A DNA stretch of 64,000 nt from Corinectria fuckeliana (Eukaryota; Ascomycota; Sordariomycetes; Hypocreales; Nectriaceae), in NCBI GenBank assembly GCA_019137255.1, contig WPDH01000169.1, positions 62,001-126,000 on the forward strand, in the 5' to 3' direction. A model generated the notes under the pieces. It ran no database searches. It saw nothing but the letters and a program-made list of their open reading frames with translations, and was not told where the DNA came from. Positions 46,301-59,600 of the stretch are shown here, piece by piece. Position 1 is the stretch's first letter. Each line of letters starts with the position of its first letter. The translations under genes and the position numbers were made by a program.

Positions 46301-49300
46301 TTGTACTATATTAGATAATAATCTTCTCCTTCTTTTATTTCCTACTTAGTGGGGCTGTTAGTGCTTTACACTCTTATTATATATTATATACTAATAAATA
46401 TAAAAACCCTCTTCTTATATTAGTAATATACTAGCTAGACCCTCTTTAAAAGAGCTTATACTTTCTTAGCTATCTACTAAAAAAGGTAACTTTATCCTTT
46501 AGGTATCTTATTATATAATTTTATAAGTTACCTTCTTACTTACTTTTAAATCCTTTTTAACTAAGTGAATATATCTATTACTAGATATATCTAAGCTTAA
46601 TAAACTCTTAAAAAGAAAATCTACCTAACTCTTATTTAGTAGGATCTTAAAAGCCTCTTAGCCTAATCTCTAAAAGTTTTAACTCTAATCTTAGCCTTAT
46701 AATATATATATTTAGTAAATTTTAAATACTCTTAAAAATATTAATCTTTATAAATATATTTATAAGATATACTTTAAGATAATTTACTTTATTACTTATA
46801 AGCTTTATAAGAATCTTAAGTATATAAAAATAATTACCTTTTTTATACTAAGTATCTTAATAGCTTTTAATAGTAATAGTAATACCTCTTAAGATATAAA
46901 ACCTTAAAAGAGTAACTAGTATACCTTTTAAAATAAGCTTATAAAAGTAGTAATCTTATAATATATTATTATTATTACTAACTCTCTTATTACCTTTAAG
47001 GCCTAATATAATATTATAAGATATTAGTAAGCTTTAAAAAAGATATATTAGATTTTATATTATATAGCTAATAGTACTAAAAAAGCTTTTAAGCTATTTA
47101 AAACTACTAATTATAAATACTTTAATATTAAAATCTTTATTTAAGTTTTTATAAAAAATAAGATTTATAATAAGTATTTAATAAGTTTTTATATTAAAAT
47201 TATAAAACTATATTTAATTTAAAATAAGAATATTATAATAATATATAAGATTCTTTTTAGCTTTATACTTATACTTATATTTAATATTATAAGATAAGTT
47301 ATACTTAATTATAATATTTTATTTTATTTTACTTTTAATATAATAAGTATTAAGAGATTTTAGTTTTAAGTCTTATATTTTATTATATTTATTTTTAACT
47401 ATTTTAACTCTTATAATAAAACTTTTATTAATATAAAAAACTTAATTAATAATAAAATAAAAACTTATATAAAATAAACCTTAATTAAGTATAATTATAT
47501 AAGAGTTAATAATACTAATCTTAATATTATATACTAAATAATATATTTTAAATATAAGATTAATAAGTCTTTTTAACTTTTTAAAATAAATACTCTTTTA
47601 AGACTTATTAAGTAAAAGCTCTTATATAAATAATATATAAAATATCTTAGTTAATATTACTTAAATACTTATTATAAATACTTAGTTTATTATAATTATA
47701 AATAATATACTTATTTTAGTACTTTTTACTAAGAAACTTAATACTTAAACTATTTTATAAAAAAATACTTAAAATATAAAAATTATAAGCTTATTTTAAA
47801 GTAAGATAAAATAGCTAATATTTTTATCTAACTAATTACTAGTCTTACTAAGAGGCTATACTCTTAAAATATTATAATCTACTTAATTTACCTTTTTATT
47901 TTAGTCTTAATTATACTTAAAACTTATCTTAATAACTTAATAATCTTATTAAAGCTCTAATATAATAGTCTTACTCTCTTAGAAGATAATACTATAAAAG
48001 TTAATATATAAGATACTTAAAATAATAAATATCTTAACCTTAAAAAGTATATTTTTAATACTTTAGAAAAGATACTAAAAAGTATCTTTAAAGCTAATCT
48101 TACTAACTTAAGACTAATTAATATACTATTTTTCCTCTCTTACTAAGATAAATTTAAACTAGCTATAATTAGAAAGATACTCTTAAAAACCTAAGTATTT
48201 ATATCTAAATAAAAGAAAAGTAAAAAACCTATCTTATTATATACTAAGCTAATACTTAAAAGAGTAATTTTATTTATCTTAATATACTAAACTATACTTA
48301 TAAAGTAAATATAAATATTATACTTATATAAGAGCTATAAACTATCTTAGGCTTTTAATAAAATAAAATAAAAAACTATTTAGACTATAATACTTATATT
48401 TTAATAGCTAACTAAAATAGTATTAGTATATAACTTAGAGTAATAATATATATTAAATAAAAAGAGAGCTAAAAGTATATATACTAAAAGCCCCTCTCTT
48501 ATAAGATATACTTCTTATTAAGATATATAAATATAATATTATTAATATCTATAAAAAGCTAGTAACTAATATAATAATAAAGCTTTTAGTGTTAATAGTA
48601 ATAGTAAATAAGATATTATTTACTAAGAACTTTAATATATACTACTACTAGTAGTAGCTAAGAGCTATACTAAATATAAAAGCTTTCTACCTAGTAAGCT
48701 AGATTAATAGAAATAATCTTAATATTTATAATAAACTTAACGCTACTATATATAACCTTAAGAATATTTTAGATCTTATTTTTAGAAATATCCTACTAGT
48801 ATAAATAGTAGTTATACTATACTTAGATAATAGGTTAAACTATCTCTTACTTATCTTAATAATCTTACTAATAAACCTTCTAGTGAAAATTTCTATATAC
48901 TACTACTTACTAGATAATAAGCTTAAGATATATAAAAAAGAGATTAAAAGCTACTTAAGTATAACTCTTAGTAAAATTAATAATAAATAAGATATAAAAA
49001 GTATAACTATTAAGATCTTCTTAGCTCTATTATCTGTCTTAAAAAAGATAAGAAAGAAATAAAAAACAGATAGTAAGAGTACTACTTAGTAGATAAATAA
49101 TATTAAAGAAATTAGTATAATTTATAAACTAGTAAGAAAAAATACCTTTTTTTCTAAGAAAATAAAAAAACTAGAAAAAAAATAAAATAATATAACTAAA
49201 AAGGCTAGAATAAAACTTTAGTCTAATTAAGTTAAAAATATAAAAATAGATAAAAACCTTTATAAGATTTATAAGTAGTATAAATAAAGCTTATAGTTCT

Positions 49301-52300
49301 AAGCTACTCTAATAACTAGTAAGAATAGTATAATTATAATAGATCTTATTAATAAAATAAAGTATAGAAGAAAAATACTACTTAAGAGAACTATAATAAA
49401 TAATAATCTTCTTATAAATAAGCTACTAATATACTTATAAAGAACTATTAAGTAAGATAACTTAATTATATTTAAAAAGACTAAGAAAGTACTTTTAAGA
49501 GTAAATAATATAATACTTAGATTAGATAGTATTATAATTATAATACTAAGAGCTGCTTAGCTAGTAATAACTAGATATATTAAATACTTCTTTTAGTACT
49601 ATCTTAAACTAGAGTATTACCTTTAGATTTTCTAAAAGGTAAATATAATAATAATACTAAAGCTAAATTATAATTTAAGTACTTATAAGAGTTAGTACTT
49701 AATCTCTCTTTTTTTATACTTAAAGAAAAAACTTAAAAGACTTATTATAAGAAGAGTAATATAAGCTACTATTATATATAGAATTTTACTCTTAGAGATA
49801 GCTAGTATACTCTTAAAGAAATTAGCTATTAATATTATAAGAGTATTAGTATATAATATTAAGATATAACTATATAAAAAAAAAGTTATTATCTTAATTA
49901 TAATTAATATATAAGAGGTATTTAATATAATCTTAAAAAACCACTTAGTATATAAACTATAAGAATAAAAATAGCTATTATAACTAACTAGCTAAGTAGG
50001 CTTATTTATAATAAATAGATTTACTATAGTAATATATAAAAAAGAAAAAAGAAAAAGTATAAAACTAAAATCTCTTTTACTATAAGAGTTACTAGCCTTT
50101 CTAATACTCTTCTTATTATACTTAGTACTTATATATATTTTTAGCCCTCTTAGAATATAGTTTAAATATATAAATAACTATAATATTCTTATAATAGAAA
50201 GTATAATAAAAGAGACTTTTACTAAAGTATAAAAAATACTTAATAAGATAATTAAATAAGATATAATAAATAGAATTATATTTAACTTAAAAAAATAAAA
50301 CTTATTTACTTTATTTAATAATAAAACTCTTAAAACCTTATAGTTAAGTATAATAATAAGATTATTAACCCTCTAAATATTATTAAATAGCTAGAAATAT
50401 ACTTAGATTATAAACTAAACTTTAAGTATTATATTAAAGTTTAAAATATCTTAGTATATATAGTAGTAAACTATCTTAAAAGCCTAAGTAAGATCTACTA
50501 GAGAGCCTCTCTTATTATAATATAAAAAGTAATTTAGATAATTATTATCTTAAAACTCTTATATAAAAGTAAGATCTAATAGTTAAGCTTTATATATATT
50601 AGAGTGAAAAAAAGCTAAGATATTTAGCCCTAAGTATATTATAATATAAAAGACTCTTTAGATAAGTACTAACTTATACTTAACTATATTATTTATAAAT
50701 ATCTATTAGTCTAAAAGACTACTTTAGTTATAATTCTAATAAAAAAAGCTAATATCCTCTTAATTAATATAACTCTTAATATAGCTAAAAAAAAATTACT
50801 TTTTAACTTAACTTCTTATAATAATAATACCTACTAGTTAGTAAGATTATTAACTACTAACTATAAAAAGACTAAAATAACCTAATATAACTAATAGTTT
50901 TAATAAATATAATAATAATATTTAAATCTTTCTCTTATCTTATTTTCTACTAGATAATATATAAAAAAAAACTCTTACTTAACTTTAATAATAAAATAAA
51001 AGTAATAATAGAATTTAATACTTAAGTAAGTATAATAAAGAAATTATATATAGTTATTTATATAAATAAGTTTAAACTCTTAGAGAAGAGTAATTTATAT
51101 AATACCCTAAGAGTAAGCTATAAATATACTATCTTTAAGAATAACTAGCTAGTATATATAAGCTATTACTTACTATATAAGATAAAAGTTTTTAATACTA
51201 AGATAAAAAGTATAATATAAGGTTTAGCTAAAGTCTTATAACTCTTCTCTTAGGATCTTATCTTAGTATATCTTAATAATTTTATTATACTTTATAAACT
51301 ATAAGAAAACCTATTAAACTTATTATAAGATATCTTTCTTACTTACTATAAAACTATAAAGACTTATAAAGCTAAGATTAAATTAAATTAGGCTTTAAGA
51401 TACTTTAATATTATAGAAAATAAGACTACTAACTACCTAGTAAAGTAAAAAGTATAAGCTAAACCTTTAAAGTATTTACTCTTAACTTATAGTTATATTA
51501 AGAGGTAGATTAAAATTAAGAATTAGTCTAACTTTAATAACTAGTAGTATAATAAGAGCCTAATAAGCTATAGCTTACTAGGGCTTAATACCTCTCTTAA
51601 GCTTATAAAAAAACTAGAGCTTTCTTAAGATAAACTATACTATCTTCTTATAGCTTACTTAAGCTATAAAGACTTTACTAAATACTATAATAAGTTTAAA
51701 TACTAAGATACTAAGAATACTTACTCTTATAAGAAGAAGAAGTTACTTACTTATATTTTTATATACTAAAAAGTTAAATAGTACTAGTTATAAACTACCC
51801 TAAAAAGTAGTATACTAGCTATACTAAGATCTTAATAGATAACTTATATTAAGAGGGCTTAAAATATAGGTTTTTTTTAAAGAAATCTACACTTATTACT
51901 AGGCTTAGTAGAATATAATAAGCTCTACTTACTTAATTATAACTAGCCTTAATTATATCTTATACTATACTCTACTTTTTTAATATTTATTATTTAGAAG
52001 ACCTAAAAACCTAACTCTCTTCCTCTTTCTACTTATCTTTTTCTTAGTATATATATTTAATAGTAAGTGTATTTAAATTAGATTAGATAAATAGTTAGGC
52101 ACCTTTTACTCTTTAGAAAGAGATATACTAGTGTTAAACAGAATAATAATAATAACAACTGTATTAGATAACTAAAGGTTATATATATTCTTATATTATG
52201 TTTTAGCTGTATATGTGTAATAACCTTAAAGAGCAAAAATATAAGATGAGGAATAACATCTAGTAGCCTTTTATAGCAATAAAATACTAAAACAAAAATA

Positions 52301-52320
52301 ATCCCCCCTTTTATACAACT
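46300..52320 (+). mobile_element. RIP-mutated Tad1-like non-LTR retrotransposon
   Basis: About 6 kb of roughly 20% GC DNA nearly free of CA and TG dinucleotides. On the + strand the residues of a LINE second ORF can be followed in order despite stops and indels. The endonuclease opens with VNINIILI*E at 48305-48334 (family: ...VVLIQEP) and ends with LDNRLNYLLL at 48823 (family: LDxxSDHxPLL). The reverse transcriptase shows EVFNIILKNHLVYKL at 49915 (AFDxVLHNRL), AFLILFLLYLVLIYIF from 50095 (SPxSPxLFLLYLAPI) and YINN at 50167 (Y-x-D-D). RNase H shows LVYLNNFIIL at 51263 (DN motif). A C-terminal SYKDFTKYYNKFKY lies at 51661 (GHGDFxxYHxRF). Each difference is G-to-A or C-to-T. The 46.3-48.2 kb part probably held ORF1. 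The element is dead; ends and target duplication were not found. Confidence 0.75.
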
Positions 52321-52469
52321 CCCGTATCCAGCATGCTATATATATCCTTAATAACCTCTGCTCTGTGCTATTAGGTTAAGATCTTAAACTTAATCTTATT
52401 ACATCCACTCCGCAAATAATTCCCCAGTCAGATGTATAGCGCTATAGCCATAGGTGCTGTCCGCGTTGC

Positions 52470-52740
52470 TCAGAGTCTAGTAGGTGTTTTCTTAGTTGGC
52501 GAGAACCCACATAATCCACACGTCCAAGCTGCCGACGAGGTGCCTCCCACGAGCCAATTCGTATCGTAGTCGCCAGCGCCTATCACGTCTGGAGGAGCGA
52601 CTGTTTCGAAGGGGCCCGTCGTTGCAATCGTGCTTGTTGCGGTCGTGTCGGCCTAGCTGGACTTGCATGGGCCTGCTGCAGAGACAAAAGGCGCCAGGGA
52701 GGAGCAGCGAGAGTAAGAGTGTAGATAATTGGTGATGCAT
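52470..52740 (-). pseudogene. Remnant of a small secreted-protein gene
   Basis: On the minus strand an ATG at 52740 opens a good signal peptide (MHHQLSTLLLSLLLPGAFC). About 25 codons on, the natural continuation (TTATSTIATTGPFETVAPPD, then DYDTNWLVGGTSSAAWTCGL) is in another frame and ends with TGA at 52472-52470, 150 nt from the AT-rich block. A single indel near 52660 would explain the break. No family was recognised. It might instead be a short intact gene with an unseen intron. Confidence 0.3.
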
Positions 52741-53600
52741 CGCAATAGACACTTTGCGACTGGCACAGCATGATGACGAGTTTCTAGGTTGCTGCGGAAA
52801 GAAAGAAATGGTATCTTAAGTTTTCAACATTGACGGGCTCCCGCCAGTCAAACATAGCCAACCAAAAGGGCGAGTCGTTAAGTAATGATTGTGGAAATGA
52901 GCCGCCGCCTTAGTGGTGCAAACTATTAGGAAGCTATTCACGCCGCGGTCTGTAGCGTGACGCCACTAGGCTACTTGGCAGCTGAAGCCTGGACTGTTCC
53001 TCGCTTGTTCCACGCGTGTTCAGCAGATGGGATGAGACTAAAAAATTCTGGGGGTTTTAGCTGTCCCTGGAGGCTGCTTGGTTAAATGCTGACTGACATT
53101 AAGGCCTCGTTCTTGGAATGGATTGCCTTTGCTTTTCATGGTTTAACGGTCAGCAGTGAGTGACTGCACGATTAGCAACAGAAGAGACCAACACCAGCTT
53201 CTAGCTTCGAGGTGAATCATGCTGATGATAAGCCGTAATATAAACGAATCTCCAGTATATATAGTCTACAGCAGCTTCAGGATCCAGGTCTCGGTGTGCA
53301 CACCCCAACTACTGTACGCGTAGACCACCAACTCTTGCTAGGGTTAGAAACATCCTCGTGCGTTAGGGTTAGTATATACATGAATGGTATTTAGTATCGT
53401 GAAGCTGCGAATAACGACTTTTAGCAGAGAGGTGGCAGGTTTAGTCTCTTTAAATAAGCCTACAGTAGAAGGAGGCTCTCTATATTATCACATCTATATA
53501 AACTGGTTTCTTAGGGAAACTCATATATACGACTATACCCACTAGAAAATACAGGATCCTGTTAAGCTCTTGTCTACTGTTTAAGGATGGCTATTTCTAG
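52741..53600. other. Normal-GC island between AT-rich blocks
   Basis: No gene was recognised. A TTAGGGTTAG motif occurs twice (GCTAGGGTTAG near 53338 and GCGTTAGGGTTAG near 53361), resembling the TTAGGG fungal telomere unit but too short to be an array. GC falls again from about 53.4 kb. Confidence 0.45.
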
Positions 53601-56600
53601 ATGGTTAAGCCTCTAGAGATAAAGACCTAAGCCTCTAATTTTAGAGGATAGGGAACTAATATGCTAGCATAAAGGAGGTTAATACTATATCTGATAACTT
53701 ATCTTAGCGTTTTAAATAGTACCTAAACTAGAAGGAGAGAGGTATAGTCTTATTTATATACACCCTATCTATTATATAGGCTGTGTTTTAGCCTAAGCGC
53801 TAAAAATAATACTAAGACTTAAAATTAATCTCTTAAAGTCTCTAAAGATTAGCCTTAAAAATCATTAAAGTATTATACTAGATAATACTAACCTATTTAA
53901 AGTTAACCTAGGTTCTTATTTTATATCTAGTTATTATAGTATATTAATAATATTAAGTAATATAAACAAGAAGCAGTAAGAAGATAGTATAATATAAGAA
54001 TTATTAAGCCTAGTTAACCTAGCTTAGTATGCTAAATATCTATCCCTATATAACATAATAGTTATCTAATTGTATAAAGTGCTAAACATATACTACTTTC
54101 TAGCTTCCTTCTCTAATTAGCTCTTTCTTGCTAGATTTATTATCTTCTTAGGCATATTTACCTTACTTAGCTAAGCTATACTACTAAGCGAGTTATAAGC
54201 TGGCAGAGTTATATAGTATACTATCTGTAATACGCCCCTTCTTATTATTAGTAGCCTTTACTACCTATTAGGTAGGGCTAGAATTAGAAAGTTATCCTGG
54301 AAACTTAGGCATAACTATATCTAGCTTATTAATTAGATCTTCCTGTGAGTATTACTCTTATAGTAATTAAGGCAAATCTAATAAGATGCTTTTAAGGCTT
54401 AGTCTACTTAACTTAGTAGTTACTCTTCTTATAAGCTTAGTAAATATCTATACTATATAGAGCAGAGACTAGTCTGTAATAGTAATTACTATAGTTTATA
54501 TTATTAGGACTTATAGAGTAGTAATAGGATTAATATTAGCTATCTTTAAGCTCTAGTTTCTAAGAAACCTAAAGCTGTAGGCCTAAGGCTATTTTAATAG
54601 TAGCAAACACACTTAGTGTACCCTAGCCTAGTAATAGAAAAGCATACTATTATAGTAAGAAAGATAGGTTAGAAAGTTATAAGTAAATTAGCTAAGAAGA
54701 GATTATAGATCTAGTCTGCTTATAGTATAACTTCCTAGGAAGTTATAATAGATAATAGCAATTAGAGACTTAAAGGAGTTAGCTTATAGTATTAGTTCGT
54801 CTAATTATCTATATCTATAGGTGTAGGCTATAATACTATAGCCTAAAAAGTAAACACAGATTAACCTGTTATATTATAATAGCTAATTTTGCGTTAAAGT
54901 AGTAGGCGTCTCTTTCTATAACTTTTTTACCTTCTGTTATACTATAAGAAAGAATATATCCTCTTTAATTAGTAACTAGCCTTATCTTATTATATATCTA
55001 GTCTATTAAGTAGTAGATATAACTAAAAGCCTAAATATATATACTTTTCTATCTATCCTAGTCTAGTAAGTTAGTTATAAAGGTGTATATCCACAGATTT
55101 CTAGTATACTCTAGCTTAGATATGCTCTTAATCCTTAGCGCATAGTATATAGCCACTAAGAGCCGCCTCTTATTATCTCTGTAAGGTAATACTTATATAA
55201 CCTGCTCGTAAAGCTAAGCAGCTTTATCTATATAGACTTTATTATGCCTTTTAACACTCTAACTGCTTATTTTATAAAAGTCTTTTACTATATGCCTTAT
55301 AATATTATATGTATGCTTAGAAATTAATAACTATAGTATACACCCTAAAACTATCAGATCTAAGTATAGGTTATCTTATTATACCCTATAAAGAAGAATC
55401 AACTTAGTAGTAATAATAGGCTCTACTATAAGATATTATACTGTTTTTAATCTAGTATTATAATTAAGACTATAAAATTTGTGATTTCCTAATATAAGAA
55501 AGACCTTTTTATATTAGTAGATATATACTTTAAGAAAGCTATAATATATATTATAATTAATAAGTCTTTTAATATTACTACCTAAGAGTAAGAATAGTAT
55601 AGTAAAAGAAAATATATATATTAAGTATTATTAGCCAACCTTAAGATAGAGATCAGAGAGAATTTAGATTTAGTTTATTAATAAAGGAGGTAATAGCTTT
55701 TAAAGAGCCCTAAGAATTCTACATATTAATACAAATATGTAAGGCCTAGCAGCAGATCTTTTAGTAGTACTTAGTAAAATAAAAACACTATATTATTTAG
55801 ACTTATTATAAGACTGCCTAGATCTAACAGTAAATTATAAAATACTATTAGGTAGTATAAGTATAACTATAGCTATTTAGGGCAGGATAGGGTTTTTCTT
55901 ATTATATAATTAACAGAGGTATATATAAAATACCCTATTAAGTTATATTAACTTATTAATAATTATTATCACCTAGTCACTACTAAGTCTATAACTAAAC
56001 CAGACTATTATAATAAACATAATAGTAACACATACTGTTATTTATATACTTAACTACTATAGTATTACAGCCTATATTATCAGAGAGCTAGCTCTAAACT
56101 ACTATAATATTCTATATGTTTACTATATAAGAATATCTGTGTTTTTATAGAGCTTAGGCTATAACTAACTAAAAGCATATAAGACCTAGAAATATATATG
56201 CTAAAGTCCTAGTCTATTCTTACTGCTTTTTTTCTTTACTATATAAGACTATTTAAACTGTTTCTAATTAAAGACAACTATAATAACTATACTAAGTATA
56301 AATATAGCTTTCTTTATATACAGACTAGGTCTTAGATAAAGCTGTCACAGGTTATTATTATTTTTCCTGCCACTATCTTTAACTTAGATCCTCTTAAGAA
56401 ATATATTATTTAAAATTTTACAGACTAGGGTAATTATTTAAGCAAGAAGTTAGTAAACCTAAGTAATAAAAATATTACCACCCTACTGTTACCCCGCCTA
56501 GTGCTATTTCTTAGAGGACTTACTAAAAAATACCTAGGTATACTTAATAATATAGCTATAATAGTAGTTAAGCAACTTGTTAACAGTATAAACCTTAATA

Positions 56601-59600
56601 AGGCCTAGGTAGAAAGACATATTAAGCAATTAGATTTAATATTTAAGTTAATTATAAAACAGATTTATAATAAGTAGTTATAAATTAACTATTACTCTAA
56701 AAATAATATTACCTATTATATTTATAATATAAAAAAAGCAAAAGCTATCTAACTTATCATAAGGTTTAAATAACTAAGCACTTAAGTGTAAATAAGTAGG
56801 TGGCACTTTACTAATAGCAGGTATTAACTAAATTATTCTTAGATAACTGCCCCTCTTTCTTACTATACCACCTAACTAACAACTAGTATAAGCTAATCTA
56901 GTCTATACTATAAGTGCTAACCTATTTCTTAGCCGCCCTACTACTAAAGGCAGTATAATTACTTAATTAGACCTTATATCACCACCCTTTTTTATTCTTT
57001 AGCTTATCTGCTTAACCTTAATCATCTTATCACTCTATCTTAACATAATTTAGAGACGCCTTAATAATACTATAATTATATTACATATCATATTAAGTTA
57101 AGAGGGTATTCTCTTTAGTATCTTTAGCGGCTATACTATTAGAATAATAGGTAGTACTTATAAGAGTAAGAATATTAACTGCCTAGCTTTAGCGACTAAG
57201 AATAAGATTATCTTACTAATAGATAGCAAGAAAGAGTTCTAGGCGATTTCGTAAAGCTGCTAAGACTATATAGCTTTCTTATAGTCTAATTAACCTAACT
57301 AAAGCTATTCTATTCTAGTAGAGGTCTTTTATAAGTAGTTCTCTAGTAAGCTTTAACTATAGTTATTATATAAGAGTGATACTAATAACCTTTCTACTAG
57401 GTGTAATATATTCTATAGCAAATATTCTATAAAGTTCTATTCTTATAGAAGGATAAACTCTTAGTTATAGTACTTTCTACTTTCTTAATCTCTTCTACCT
57501 CTTTAAAGGCAAGCTATAAGCTACTACTATATAGGCTAAATTTCACAACTTAGCAGATATAAGACTGCTTAGCAGCAAATACAAATCTAGCATTAAGTCT
57601 CACACTTATAAGCTAGACTTATTTTACCTTAGGCTTACTCTAAAGTGTTATCTAGAGCTGGAACTCCTCTTCTAGTAACTTAGTATTAATATAAAAAAAG
57701 CAAAACAGATTATAAAGAATCTTAACCTAAAGAAACTTTCTGCTCTAACTTAAGGAGATATATAAAATAGTCTTCTTAGGTAGGAAAAAGTAGACTAGCA
57801 CTATAGATACTAAGAGGTATACAGTCTATAGCTATAAGACTTCTTAAAGAGTCTTACTATTATACTTAGGATATAAATAAACTATTCTTCCTAGAATTAG
57901 AAATTAGTATATTATCAGCAGCGTTCTATTTTAGTCTAGTATATATACTGCCTAAGCAGAGCTGAACTTAGATAACCTCTAGTGTTTAAGTGGGGTAACA
58001 GCTGTTATATCTCTAAGCACTTTATAAGCACCCTCTAGGCAGGCTATTTTATTCTTAGTATTTACTATATAACCCCTCCTAATTATCCTTAATATAAAAA
58101 TAGCCCCCTCTTAGCTATAAGAAATATTTAGTATGCCAGGCTATTTTCTTTTCTTATAGTATAATACAGCTTATTAAACTCCCTTTCTGCCTTAACAGTA
58201 ATAGATTATTCATCTAAAGTTATAAAGGAATTTACTCTTAACTAAGTCCCTGTAGAGATCTGAGGGTTTTATCACAGACTTAAGAAGGCATATAGAGAGC
58301 TGAGCTTTATTAAGTACACTATTATAGCAACTAATATACTAGTTGAGGGAATAATAGTATAAGAAGCGTAAGGCTAAACCTTAGACCTTAATAAGATGTA
58401 TAGCGAGTTATACTATATTAAGCATATAATAAGAACAGCTTATAAACTTATTTAGATACTATCTAATAGCACTAATATACTATCTTAGATAACTTAAATA
58501 GTATATAGTAGTATTTTTAATATAGCAGCTAGCTAAATAAGCAAGTTAGGCCTATACTATATATTCCCTATAAGCACTTATCATCCTAACTCTTCCTGCT
58601 AGTCTATAAGGAGAAGAAATTATTATAAAGTATAAAAGGCCTCTTAAAGATAACACACCTATAAGAAGAAACTCTAATCTAAAGTAGTACTTTACTCTTT
58701 ATATATATTAGATTAATAAATTATAGTGTATTCTAAGTATCTCTAATTCTTTTTAGTTATATTAGCACCTTTAAGTTTTAACCCCTAAGTGAGTAGAGGA
58801 TTAGTTATAGTTACTATAAGGATATTTAACCTATTATAATAAAAGTATATTAGCCTCACTTAAATTCTATAGTAACAGAAGTATTAAGAACTCTATGCTA
58901 AAGTAATATAAGGCTTTACTATAACTAATCTCTGCTTACTTAAAGAGACTTTAGAGTGGAGTAACCTATATATACTCTAATATAAAGTTCTAATTTAGGC
59001 CCCACTAAGCGGCACAGGGCTAAAACCAGGCAGTTAATATCACTAGGTATCTATTTTTAGGAAACCTATTAGGACCTAAGATACTAAGTCTTAAGTATAA
59101 ATACTTAGCGGTTATCTCTAGCAAATTTCTAGTTTAGATTGCTATAACTATAGTAGTAATAAATTCTAGCTGTACTACCTAGATATAAGGTGACCTTACT
59201 ATATAGAAGCTTATTTTTAACACTAATCCTATCCCTCTACTAGGAGTGTATCTTATTAGTAGAAGCTCTTATCTATTATGCTTTAAATTTACTATTCTAT
59301 TTAGGCTTAATAAGCCAGATAGGTATAAAGATATTCTAACTATACTACTAGTTGTTATTATTTTAGATCTTAGGCATATTAAACATATTAGCTACTTCTC
59401 TACTTATATGTAAGAAGTTTTTAAGTTTATTAATAATACTAGAACTAGTATCTTATATTATAAACCTAGTCTAGAATAGTACTATTAAGAAAGATATCCT
59501 AGATTCTAGTCTTAGATTAAATATTTTATCCTTAAGTATAATATTTAAGTTAGTTTCTCTTACTGCCAGCCTAATAGTGTCTAATAAATTATAGGCAATT

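Noticed and set aside
53335..53375. Telomere array
   Set aside because: Only two isolated TTAGGGTTAG-like words are present; there is no tandem run.
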